Shown piece after piece: positions 24,661-33,212 of a DNA stretch of 36,756 bases. The stretch is from an uncultured Senegalimassilia sp. (lineage in GTDB: Bacteria > Actinomycetota > Coriobacteriia > Coriobacteriales > Eggerthellaceae), in assembly GCF_934630535.1 (NCBI RefSeq), contig NZ_CAKTVU010000018.1, forward strand, positions 1 through 36,756. The letters are read 5' to 3'. Numbering within the stretch: position 1 is the stretch's first letter; each line of letters opens with the position of its first letter. The notes beneath the pieces are model-generated. The model worked only from the letters and a program-made list of their open reading frames with translations, was not told the origin of the DNA and ran no database searches. Position numbers and translations under genes: made by a program.

Positions 24661-24866
24661 AGATGGTTGCGTCGGGCACGGCGCGGGCGGCTGGGGAAGG
24701 GACTTGGCCGCTTGGGGGAATGCGGGTGCGAATCCCGTGCTCTACCAGGAACCGTATACGCTGATGAACGGGTTGGCGGCTTGGCTTATGCGCGGGTCCG
24801 CCGGCAGGCACCGCCGCAGGCATGCGGGCCGTTCAGGTGAGGCGAAGTCGGAATGCCCATCCATCG
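24661..24866 (+). promoter_or_regulatory. Cobalamin riboswitch
   Basis: The conserved core GGGGGAATGCGGGTGCGAAT, continuing into CCCGTGCTCTACC (24714-24746), matches the aptamer consensus GGGAA-N3-GGTGCGAATCC. A B12-box-like segment AAGTCGGAATGCC lies at 24845-24857. P1 can form between GATGG (24662-24666), which begins the conserved GGTT, and CCATC (24861-24865). A stem equivalent to P6 can form between AACCGT and ACGGGTT. No intrinsic terminator follows, so control is probably at translation: GGAACC (24748-24753) is complementary to GGTTCC (24886-24891), which abuts the ribosome binding site of the next gene. Confidence 0.86.
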
Positions 24867-24892
24867 CACGAAGCCCTGGAAGAGAGGTTCCG

Positions 24893-27800
24893 ATGACCAT
24901 CGGCGAATCGTCCGAACGCGCGCAAAGCGTCGGGCAAACCCGCGTTCAAGCGGGCTCGTCTGCGCCCTCTGGCGCGAAGGCCGCAGCACAGCGGCCGTCA
25001 ACATCGCCCATTCGGCGCGTATTCTCGGTATTCTTAGCAGCAACGCTCGCGGTGTCCATGACGCCTTCTGCAGCGCTTGCCGAAACGCAAGAGGCTGCAA
25101 CGGCCAACGCGCAGTCGCAAGCGCAGGAGCTTGATAGCGCCCTGACGCAAGATCAAAACGCGGAAAGCACGGCGCCCGCCGATTCGGCTGCGTCCGACTC
25201 GTCCGGCGCAACGGCATCCGGTCCCGAGCAGAGCGAAACCTCTGCCCAGCCCGAAGGGGCGGCGGCTTCCGCGCAGCCTGAGGCTGCGCAAGCAAGCGTT
25301 TTCGCAGATGAAACCCTTGCCAATGCGCTATCTGATGACGACGATGCGGGTGCCCAGGCTGACGTGTCCCTGTCTTCAAGCGCGAAGGTCTATATCCAGG
25401 ACGCCAAGGACAATAGCTACTCCACGAAGTCGGGCTCCCTTTCCGCAGGCGACACCTTGTGGGCAAACGTCTACGACGAAGAGGACTGGGAGGAATACTC
25501 CGTCTCCAACCCTGGCACGTGGACGTATGCCTGGATGGCGGGCTCCAAGAAATCGGAGTCGGTCTCCGACTACACCGAGCTGGTCGGCCAGTCGCAAAGC
25601 CTTACCGTCACGTCCGACATGGCCGGCAAATACTTCATCTGCAAGGTAACGGCGGATGGCAAGGACTACTACGGCCCGGCGAAAAGCTACGGATCGGGCG
25701 TGAACGCCAATGACGTTCCCGGTCCCGTTCTGTCCGCCGGTCAGGCGCAACTCTACAAGGTTACCCTCAGCTCCAGCGCTCCCGCCGTCGGCGATACGCT
25801 CACGGCCGCTGCCTACACCAGCTATTCCGCACAAGTGACCGATGACATCAACGTTTCCTATACCTGGAGCTACTCCGATTCCAAATACGGGACGTTCACG
25901 GTCATCGAAGGCCAGACGGCCGGCACCTTCGCCCTGACGTCCGAATATCAGGGCAAGTACATTAAAGTCACGGCAAGTGCGGGCGTGAACGAGCAGTCTG
26001 CAACCACGTCCGACGCCGTTCTGTCCGCCGGCGCCGTTAAGCTGGCGGGCGTGGAGCTGAAGGCTCCCTCCACCGAGATCGGCGCAACGCTCACGGCGAA
26101 GGCGTACACCGGATTAAGCTCTAGCCCAACGTACGTTGACGACTCAAAAGTCACGTATACGTGGAAGAAGTTCAAGGGAACCTCGGCTCCCTCCAGCTAT
26201 GCAACGTGGGAAACCATCGAGGGCCAGAACGGCAGCACCCTCTCTGTCGACGACGGCCTGGAAGGGTGTTACGTAACCGTGTCGGCCAATGCCGGTGCGA
26301 ACGACGTTACGTACGGCGGTTACTCCACCAGCTATGTGGGGCCCTTCAAGCAGGCCGGCGCCGTCGATATCTATAGCGCTTTTCTTGCCCCCGCCGGTTC
26401 CGAATCCGGTTCCTACGTCTATTGCGTGGGCGACACGGTTAGGGCGCTTGCCAAGGAGAAGGGCGCGTCTTCGTTCATCGAAGCCTCCAAGCTGAACTTC
26501 CAATGGCAGCAGAGCGATTCGAAAAACGGGTCCTATACGGATATTGCCGGCGAAACGCAGGAAACGCTCGCGTTGACCGACGCGCTGCAGGGCAAATACG
26601 TCAAATGCGTCGTTTCCTCGAAGATCGGCAGCAGCAAACGCACCACGAGCGCCACGAAGACCATCGCTGCCGCCGGCTCCATCAACGTCACCAATGTGCA
26701 GTTCGAAGGCTCTACCGGCAAAATCAACGTCGGTGACACCCTCACGGCAACCGCAACGGCTGCATCTGGCGATGTGTCCGACAACGCCCGCGTCGCGTGG
26801 TCCTGGTACTACGGCGATAGCTCGAACTCTTGCACCACCAAGATCGAAGGCGCGCAAAGCAACACGTTCACGGTGGCTGACGCCTACCTGGGCAAGTACA
26901 TCCAGGCCTGCGCCGACGGCGGCTTCGGCGATGTGAAGGCAATCCGCGGTCCCGTGGTTGAAGCGGGTGCGGTGACGCTTCATCATGTCGAGGTCACCGG
27001 TTCGGCAAAGGTGGGCGCCGTGCTCACGGCCGCCGCTTACACCAGCAGCTACTCCAAGGTTTCCCCAACCGACAAGGTACATTACCAGTGGCAATACGCT
27101 GACGCCAAGACCACGTCCGATTCCGATTTCAAGGATATCCAGGATGCGGCCGATCAGCCCACGTACACGGTATCCGATGCCATGGTGGGCAAGTACATCC
27201 GCGTGAAGGCCGTCAGCGACGGCTCGGTGGTCAGCACGCAAAAGCCCTCGTACTATGGCGGCACCACATCCGTGAACCCTATCGGCCCCGTTACCATTGC
27301 GGGCCAGTACACGCTTTCCTCCGTTGAGATCAAGGACGTGGCAACCACCATCTTGCAGGTCGGCCGCACCGTCACGCCTCAGGCGAAGGTCTCCAGCGGC
27401 TATTACAACCAAAACGTGCCCGACGACGCCAACCTTACTTATACCTGGTATGCCAAGGGCGGCGAAGATGCCGATTGGCAGCAGGTCACGGGCGGCGTTT
27501 CCTCCGATGGCGAGCTGACCATCGGTGCCTCGCTTGCGGGCAAATCCCTTAAAGTCACGGCGTACTCCTTGGACAACACGGTCGAATGGGTGTCGGGCAC
27601 CACGGTGGCAGCAGCAGGCGAGTACGATCTGCTGCGCGTGATCACCACGCCGCAGGCGATCAGCTCCACCACCCATCTCGTCACCGGTGACGCCGTGACG
27701 GCCGAGGCCCAGTCCAAGCGAGCCGACTTGAATACCATCAACGGCGTGAAGGTCGACGACGGCGTCGCCTTCTCGTGGTTCGCCGCCGATGCGGCTGACG

Positions 27801-30800
27801 GGCAGTTCACCCAGCTCGAAGGCGTGGAAGGCGCAAGCATCAGCGTGCCCGCTGCGGCTGCCGGCAAGTACCTGAAGGTTGTTGCGACCAGCGGTTCCTC
27901 CCGCGTGGAAACCGTGTTCGCCAACAAGGTCATCGATCGCGATTCGATCGATGCGGTGGTGCAGAAGCTGTCCGAGAAAAACGTCAAGCCCGCGCCCGAA
28001 TACGGGAACGACGCCAACCTCAACAGCGTGCTTGAGGCGAAGATCGCCGAAATGGGCTTCCAAGGCGTTACCGCCAAGGTGGACTCCGTCCAATTCGTCT
28101 CCGCAAGCGACAAGGCGACGGTCGGCGTTTCCGCCGCCGATGACGACACCAACGGCGCCATCACGTTCTTCGACATGGACCCGAACGAGTATTCGGGCTA
28201 CAACTTCGACGGTCTGCGTACCGCCAAGGTTTCGTTCACCCTTTCCAAGGGCGGCGAAACCGCCAGCTATGCGCCGGGCAGCGTCCTCATTCCCTGGAAC
28301 GAGGATAAGCTTCAGCAGCGCCTGGACAACGTTGCCCAGCAGCTGGCCATCGGCTATTCCAACGGCGACAACGCCGATGCCGTCACCGGCAAGGTCACGC
28401 TTCCGTATCGTGCCGGCTCCGCCAACAAGTACGAGGTTGCATGGGAGAGCTCCAGCGACCAGGTGAAGATCAGCGGTTACGGGTGGAGCGATTATGCCGG
28501 TGCGGTCACGCGCACCGCATCGGACCGCCAGGTCACGCTGACCGCAACCGTGAAGCTGCTCAGCAACGCTGGCGGCGATAGCACCAGCGTTACGGGCACC
28601 CATGCCTTCGATATCACGGTCAAGGGCGATCCTGATAAGGTTGCTGCCGAAAAGGCCGCTCTGCAAAAGAAGGTGGGCGCCGGCTTCACGTACGACAACG
28701 TGAAGTATTCCGGCGAAAACTCCGTCGCCGACAAAGACGGGCTTTCCGATGACCTGCAGATGCCCACCACGCGCACGCTCGACGTGGATGGCAAATACTA
28801 CAAGGTCGAATACTCCGCCAGCACCGACCATATCTCGTTCAACGGCTACAAAGGCACGGTTTACCAGCCGCAGCCGGGGGAATCCGCGGCGGCAACCAGC
28901 ATCACGCTGACGGTCGCCGACAAGTCGAACCCCGAGATCACGGCAATCAAAACGCTTGATTACCAGGTCAAGCCGCTTGATCAGGCGAACGTGGACGCCG
29001 AGCTCGCCCTTATGGAGCAGGCGAAGGCGGGCTACGCCGCCGCTATCCTGAACGGCCAGGACGCCAAGGCCGTTACGGGTGATTTGCACGCGTTCCAGAA
29101 GGCCTATCTCGACGCCGACGGCAACCTGGCATGGAGCTACGATCGCAACACCACCGACGCAACCGCGCCGGGCATCGTGCCGGTCGATCTGCCGGGCTAC
29201 GACAGCATGGGCACGCAGGGCTGGCGCACGTTCAAGTCCAGCAACCAGGCCGTCGTCTCCCACGAGAACCTGCAGGTAACGCAGCCTGAATACAACACGA
29301 AGATCACCATCGCCTCGAGCCTGTCAAGCCAGAAGTACGCCCGCTATGCCGAGCGCTTCCCCGACAATCAGGCCTACGCGAAGCTGGCGAACCAGGAAGT
29401 CGCCGCGACCATCACGGTCACCGGCACCAGCGGCATCGTGAATCCGCAGGTCAGCGCCACGTGCTCCGTAATCGGCGTTGATGCGCAGGGCAACCAGCAG
29501 ACGTGGGCCGCCGCGCAGAGCTTCACGCTTGCAAACGGCGCTACCGCGGCCGACTTGTCCGAGGAGCTGTTCCGTCAAACCGGGTTGAAGGCGGACTACA
29601 ACCCCAATGGCAGCTGGGGTTGGATTCTCAACACCATCGCTTCGCCGTTCGATAAGACCCTCATGCTCGGTTATGACCAGAAGACCGGCAAGTACTGGCA
29701 GCTGTTCATCAACGGCAAGGCCTCTACGGTCGGCGCGGGCGGTTACGTCCTTGAAGAGGGTGACAGCGTCCAATGGGCCTACAGCGCCTATGGCGAATCG
29801 GCGCCCACGGACGCCCTTTCGGTGTCGTGCGAGGTCGTCGGCCAGGATGCTAATGGAAACCAGCAGATCTGGGCGCAGCCGACCACCTTCGACGTGTCCG
29901 AGGGCTCCACTGCGGCAGATTTGACGCGCGCCCTGTTCAATCAGGCGGGCCTGACCGCCGACATCCAGGATTCGTCATACGGCTTCTACCTCAACACCAT
30001 CACCTCGCCGTTCGATGAAAACGTCACGCTTGGCTGGGAAGAAAGCACCGGCAATTACTGGCAGCTGTTCGTAAACGGCGAATACGCGAACTCCGGTGCC
30101 GATGGCTGCGTTCTGCACGCCGGCGACAAGGTCAGCTGGGTCTACGGCGCCGATGGCGCCATGCCCGGGCAGATGAACATCACGGTGGAGGTTATCGACC
30201 AGGACGACAGCGGCAAAGCCGAACGCTGGGCGCAGCGCTCGCGCAACGAGCTGGCAACCGCATCCTTCGACGACATCTGCTTGAGCTTCTTCAAAGAATG
30301 CGGGCTCGTTTGCGATGTTCGTGAGTATGGGTCTTCTTGGCTTCTCGTTTCCATAACCTCGCCATCTGGTGTTAAGCGCCAGGGCGGATGGAACTGCCTG
30401 ATCAACGGGAAGGCCATCAACAGCTCGGACGGGCTTATGCTCAAATCCGGCGACACCATTTCCTGGGTGCATGGAACGAACACGCTTCCGAACCTTGACG
30501 AGGTGACGATCGATCCTTCCGCGCCTCGCCCCGATTGGAAGGCGGATTGGGCCGGCGATCAGTCCCGCCCCACCACGGCGGCAACCCCTACCGACTATAT
30601 GAAGTCGGACTGGACGCTCGACTACAAGCAGTTCTCCAGTGCGCAGTATCCTAACGCCAGCGAGCCCGTCATCGTGAACGGTTTCGTGTACCTGGCCGTA
30701 AACAATCGCTTGCTTAAGATCGATTCGTCTACGGGCGAAGTGGTTGCGCAGGCTAACCTCATCTCCTCCATCGGCTACACCACGCGCCCCGTTTATGCTC

Positions 30801-32179
30801 AGGGCGTGATCATGGTCCCGCTTGACGGCGGCGCCGTGCAGGCTCTTACGGCCGATAACCTGACTACCGTGTGGGCCACCGACAAGCTCAGCGCCCTTGC
30901 GCAGTCCAATTCCGCGATCACGGTCAGCGGCAACTATGCGTATGTGGGCACGTGCGACGTGGATTTCGCGGCTGGCACCTACAACAACGGCTTCCTCACC
31001 TGCATCAACATCCTTACGGGAGCGGTGGTTTGGCAGCATAACAACGCCGGCGAAGGTTATTACTGGGGCGGTGCCGTGAACGTGGGCGCCTACACGGTCG
31101 TGGCAACCAGCGCCGGCACCGTCGAGGTGCTCAGCGGTGCGGGCTCCGTTGTCAGCACGGTTTCCCTTGGCACGCTGGTGAACTCCTCGTGCGTGGCGTC
31201 GGCCGACGGCAAAACCCTGTACGTGATGTCCCGCGATGGCAAGCTGCACGTGCTTGCCATCGACGAGCAAGGCTCCATCAAGGAAACCAAGGTCGTCGAT
31301 CTGGGCCTTTCCGGGTGCGCCAGCATGCCTACCGTCAACGGCAGCACCATGTACGTCGGCGGCGAGGTGGAAGGCGGCGCCGCGGCGCTTGCGATCGTCG
31401 ACCTGGATAGCCTGGCATCCACGCTCATCACCCAAGCCGACGGCGCACTGCTGCCTTGGACGAAGGGATTGGGCGGCATCAAGGCGGCCCCGCTCGTGTC
31501 CACGCAAAACGGCGAAACGTATGTGTACTTCACGGTAAACTCTGGCGAAACCAGCGACTGGGTGAACTACACCTCGGGCGGCGGCGTGTATCGCTACAAG
31601 GTCGGCGATGCGCAGGCAACGTTGGCCTACGATGCCAAGGGCTTCAACAACTGCTGCGATTCCCCGGTCATCTGCGATGCCGAGGGCAATCTGTACTACA
31701 TCAACGACTCCGGCACGCTGTTCAAGCTGGTCGGCGGCGGTGAGAAGCCTTCGCCTTCGCCCGTGCCCGATCCGGCTCCCGCGCCGCAGCCCGGTCCCGC
31801 GCCGCAGCCCGACCCGGACCCCGATCCGAACCCGGCTCCCGGCTCCGACCTCGGCACGCAGCCTACGGTCGCCGGATCGGTCGCCCCTGCATCTGCGCCT
31901 GTTGCAGCGGGCGGTGCCGCGCAGCAGACCGACGGCGTGTCGGCAAGCGCTTCTGCGCACCAGGAGGTTTCCTCTTCTGCGAGCGTGAGCGCTAGCGGCG
32001 CCGCCGAACAGCGCACCGCTACCGCCAACAGCTCCGATTCCTCCGACGATGTCGAAAACGACAACGGTTCCCACGGCCCCATTTGGCCCTACGTGGTCCT
32101 CGCCCTGGGCGTTGCGGGCATCATCGGTGCAGGTGTCTGGTGGCTGCTTGCCAAGCGCCGCATGAACGGCGTCAAGTAG
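24893..32179 (+). CDS. Giant surface protein: Ig-like repeats, three DUF4430 domains, PQQ-type beta-propeller, C-terminal anchor
   Basis: A 2428-residue exported protein. In order: signal peptide (41-63, cleaved at ALA/E); Ala/Ser/Gln/Glu-rich segment (64-160); about eight Ig-like repeats (160-1016) with the pattern VGDTLTA...YTW...IEG...GKYIKV; atrophied bacterial Ig-like modules (1017-1519); three DUF4430 domains (about 1520-1634, 1640-1757, 1760-1864) with YWQLFINGK and GDSVQW motifs; a PQQ/Kelch-type beta-propeller (1900-2282); Pro/Asp/Ala stalk (2284-2322); Ser/Ala spacer; TM helix (2397-2420) and KRRMNGVK tail. There is no LPxTG. DUF4430 is the fold of the transcobalamin/intrinsic-factor C-terminal domain. 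The ATG at 24893 follows AGAGAGG just after the cobalamin riboswitch. I infer a wall-spanning corrinoid receptor; an adhesin is the alternative. Confidence 0.85.
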   Translation: MTIGESSERAQSVGQTRVQAGSSAPSGAKAAAQRPSTSPIRRVFSVFLAATLAVSMTPSAALAETQEAATANAQSQAQELDSALTQDQNAESTAPADSAASDSSGATASGPEQSETSAQPEGAAASAQPEAAQASVFADETLANALSDDDDAGAQADVSLSSSAKVYIQDAKDNSYSTKSGSLSAGDTLWANVYDEEDWEEYSVSNPGTWTYAWMAGSKKSESVSDYTELVGQSQSLTVTSDMAGKYFICKVTADGKDYYGPAKSYGSGVNANDVPGPVLSAGQAQLYKVTLSSSAPAVGDTLTAAAYTSYSAQVTDDINVSYTWSYSDSKYGTFTVIEGQTAGTFALTSEYQGKYIKVTASAGVNEQSATTSDAVLSAGAVKLAGVELKAPSTEIGATLTAKAYTGLSSSPTYVDDSKVTYTWKKFKGTSAPSSYATWETIEGQNGSTLSVDDGLEGCYVTVSANAGANDVTYGGYSTSYVGPFKQAGAVDIYSAFLAPAGSESGSYVYCVGDTVRALAKEKGASSFIEASKLNFQWQQSDSKNGSYTDIAGETQETLALTDALQGKYVKCVVSSKIGSSKRTTSATKTIAAAGSINVTNVQFEGSTGKINVGDTLTATATAASGDVSDNARVAWSWYYGDSSNSCTTKIEGAQSNTFTVADAYLGKYIQACADGGFGDVKAIRGPVVEAGAVTLHHVEVTGSAKVGAVLTAAAYTSSYSKVSPTDKVHYQWQYADAKTTSDSDFKDIQDAADQPTYTVSDAMVGKYIRVKAVSDGSVVSTQKPSYYGGTTSVNPIGPVTIAGQYTLSSVEIKDVATTILQVGRTVTPQAKVSSGYYNQNVPDDANLTYTWYAKGGEDADWQQVTGGVSSDGELTIGASLAGKSLKVTAYSLDNTVEWVSGTTVAAAGEYDLLRVITTPQAISSTTHLVTGDAVTAEAQSKRADLNTINGVKVDDGVAFSWFAADAADGQFTQLEGVEGASISVPAAAAGKYLKVVATSGSSRVETVFANKVIDRDSIDAVVQKLSEKNVKPAPEYGNDANLNSVLEAKIAEMGFQGVTAKVDSVQFVSASDKATVGVSAADDDTNGAITFFDMDPNEYSGYNFDGLRTAKVSFTLSKGGETASYAPGSVLIPWNEDKLQQRLDNVAQQLAIGYSNGDNADAVTGKVTLPYRAGSANKYEVAWESSSDQVKISGYGWSDYAGAVTRTASDRQVTLTATVKLLSNAGGDSTSVTGTHAFDITVKGDPDKVAAEKAALQKKVGAGFTYDNVKYSGENSVADKDGLSDDLQMPTTRTLDVDGKYYKVEYSASTDHISFNGYKGTVYQPQPGESAAATSITLTVADKSNPEITAIKTLDYQVKPLDQANVDAELALMEQAKAGYAAAILNGQDAKAVTGDLHAFQKAYLDADGNLAWSYDRNTTDATAPGIVPVDLPGYDSMGTQGWRTFKSSNQAVVSHENLQVTQPEYNTKITIASSLSSQKYARYAERFPDNQAYAKLANQEVAATITVTGTSGIVNPQVSATCSVIGVDAQGNQQTWAAAQSFTLANGATAADLSEELFRQTGLKADYNPNGSWGWILNTIASPFDKTLMLGYDQKTGKYWQLFINGKASTVGAGGYVLEEGDSVQWAYSAYGESAPTDALSVSCEVVGQDANGNQQIWAQPTTFDVSEGSTAADLTRALFNQAGLTADIQDSSYGFYLNTITSPFDENVTLGWEESTGNYWQLFVNGEYANSGADGCVLHAGDKVSWVYGADGAMPGQMNITVEVIDQDDSGKAERWAQRSRNELATASFDDICLSFFKECGLVCDVREYGSSWLLVSITSPSGVKRQGGWNCLINGKAINSSDGLMLKSGDTISWVHGTNTLPNLDEVTIDPSAPRPDWKADWAGDQSRPTTAATPTDYMKSDWTLDYKQFSSAQYPNASEPVIVNGFVYLAVNNRLLKIDSSTGEVVAQANLISSIGYTTRPVYAQGVIMVPLDGGAVQALTADNLTTVWATDKLSALAQSNSAITVSGNYAYVGTCDVDFAAGTYNNGFLTCINILTGAVVWQHNNAGEGYYWGGAVNVGAYTVVATSAGTVEVLSGAGSVVSTVSLGTLVNSSCVASADGKTLYVMSRDGKLHVLAIDEQGSIKETKVVDLGLSGCASMPTVNGSTMYVGGEVEGGAAALAIVDLDSLASTLITQADGALLPWTKGLGGIKAAPLVSTQNGETYVYFTVNSGETSDWVNYTSGGGVYRYKVGDAQATLAYDAKGFNNCCDSPVICDAEGNLYYINDSGTLFKLVGGGEKPSPSPVPDPAPAPQPGPAPQPDPDPDPNPAPGSDLGTQPTVAGSVAPASAPVAAGGAAQQTDGVSASASAHQEVSSSASVSASGAAEQRTATANSSDSSDDVENDNGSHGPIWPYVVLALGVAGIIGAGVWWLLAKRRMNGVK

Positions 32180-32188
32180 GAGGCCGCT

Positions 32189-33073
32189 ATGTCCGAGCGA
32201 ATCAACGAAGCCGCCCAAGAAGAGACGGCTGCGGCGGGCGATGCTGCCCGGCGCAGCTCGGCGGAGGCGGCCGCTCTGACCGCGGGTTCGACGCCTTCTG
32301 GGCAGCAGCCGCATTCGAGCTCAGCCTCGCGTCTTTCCCCGAAGGTCAAAGGCGGCATCATCGCGCTCCTTGCTGCATCGGCGCTGCTCGTCTGCGTCGG
32401 CGCTTTTGCCCTTGCGGGCGGCTTCGGGGGGCAAGATGGATCGGCTGCTCAGTCGTCCGCTCAGGAAGCGCAAACCACGGAGCAAGGCAGCGTAACGGCA
32501 ATGAAGGTCACCGGCGAGGTCAAGGTCGATGCCGAATCGGAGGCGCATTCGAAGGCGGAATCCGATTCATCCGAGCAAAACGGCGAATCGGGCTCCTCTG
32601 CCGGGCAAAACCCTGATTCGGATTCGGCCGGTAACGGCAACGACGGCGGTGCGTTCGCGGATTCCGGTAGCGCCGCAGGCGGCGGCTCCCAGCCTTCCAC
32701 TTCAGCGTCGGGCGATTCCGGGTCGCAAGCTTCCGGCTCCGCTGGCCAGCAGTCTCCTGCGGCGAACATCGTCACCGTATCGGTGTCGGTTTCCAGCAGC
32801 GCCGTCGGCAATCCGGTTTCCGCCAGCGGGTCGTACTCGTTCAATGCCGGCGCCACGCCCTACGATGCGCTGTGCGCCCTTGGCTTGTCCGTCAACGCGC
32901 GTAGCACCTCGTACGGAACCTACGTTGCCGCGATCGGCGGGCTTGCCGAAAAAGAGCACGGCGGAACCTCCGGCTGGATGTACTCCGTCAACGGCAGCAC
33001 ACCCATGACGGCATGCACCAACTACGTGCTCTCCAACGGCGATGTGGTCGTCTGGTACTATGTGACCGGCTAG
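32189..33073 (+). CDS. Membrane-anchored DUF4430 protein
   Basis: A 294-residue protein. Residues 1-50 are a hydrophilic, presumably cytosolic segment; 55-77 form one TM helix; about 80-190 are a Ser/Gly/Asp/Gln-rich flexible linker; 193-294 form a single DUF4430 domain with TPYDALCALGL, GWMYSVNGS and LSNGDVVVWYYV. The topology is opposite to the giant protein: anchored at the N-terminus with the binding domain at the end. LLVC in the TM is not a proper lipobox. AGGAGG overlaps the preceding stop codon, so it is translated together with the giant protein. A strong terminator follows. It is likely a membrane-proximal partner that receives ligand from the receptor and passes it to the ECF importer (inference). 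Confidence 0.85.
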   Translation: MSERINEAAQEETAAAGDAARRSSAEAAALTAGSTPSGQQPHSSSASRLSPKVKGGIIALLAASALLVCVGAFALAGGFGGQDGSAAQSSAQEAQTTEQGSVTAMKVTGEVKVDAESEAHSKAESDSSEQNGESGSSAGQNPDSDSAGNGNDGGAFADSGSAAGGGSQPSTSASGDSGSQASGSAGQQSPAANIVTVSVSVSSSAVGNPVSASGSYSFNAGATPYDALCALGLSVNARSTSYGTYVAAIGGLAEKEHGGTSGWMYSVNGSTPMTACTNYVLSNGDVVVWYYVTG

Positions 33074-33095
33074 GGAAACCGTTGTTCCAGAATGT

Positions 33096-33121
33096 AAGGC
33101 CGGGGCTCTCCCCGGCCTTTT
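33096..33121 (+). terminator. Intrinsic terminator after the DUF4430 pair
   Basis: AAGGCCGGGG (33096-33105), loop CTCT and CCCCGGCCTT (33110-33119), then TT. It separates the two surface-protein genes from the transporter genes, so the latter depend on read-through or their own promoter. Confidence 0.88.
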
Positions 33122-33205
33122 CCATGAAGCCGAGATGACCGCTGCATGAACGCGCCCCCGGCCACAGGGGGGGGTGCGCGCCCGCCTTTTCCGTGAAGTT
33201 GAGAT
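33115..33205 (+). repeat. Duplicated terminator/leader segment with a second hairpin
   Basis: A 22-bp segment at 33115-33136 recurs at 33184-33205 with 19 matches (offset 69 bp). Each begins with GCCTTTTCC and runs through TGAAG to GAGAT. Between them CGCGCCCCC (33151-33159) pairs with GGGG-T-GCGCG (33171-33180), a second terminator-like hairpin. The second copy supplies the weak ribosome binding site of ecfT. This looks like a partial duplication of an ancestral terminator-leader unit. Confidence 0.55.
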
Positions 33206-33212
33206 ACCTTAT

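Noticed and set aside
24715..24746. tRNA-like segment (GTGCGAATCCC)
   Set aside because: It is part of the cobalamin riboswitch core; no cloverleaf or CCA end can be formed.
26144..29263. A 1039-codon minus-strand frame opposite the giant surface protein
   Set aside because: Mirrors codon bias of the real gene; the plus-strand protein has signal peptide, repeats and domains.
32050..32179. Sortase signal at the C-terminus of the giant protein
   Set aside because: No LPxTG-like motif before the hydrophobic segment; it looks like a simple membrane anchor with a basic tail.
32389..32400. Lipobox in the small DUF4430 protein (LLVC)
   Set aside because: The residues before Cys are not those of a lipobox, and the helix is internal with a 50-residue hydrophilic N-terminus.
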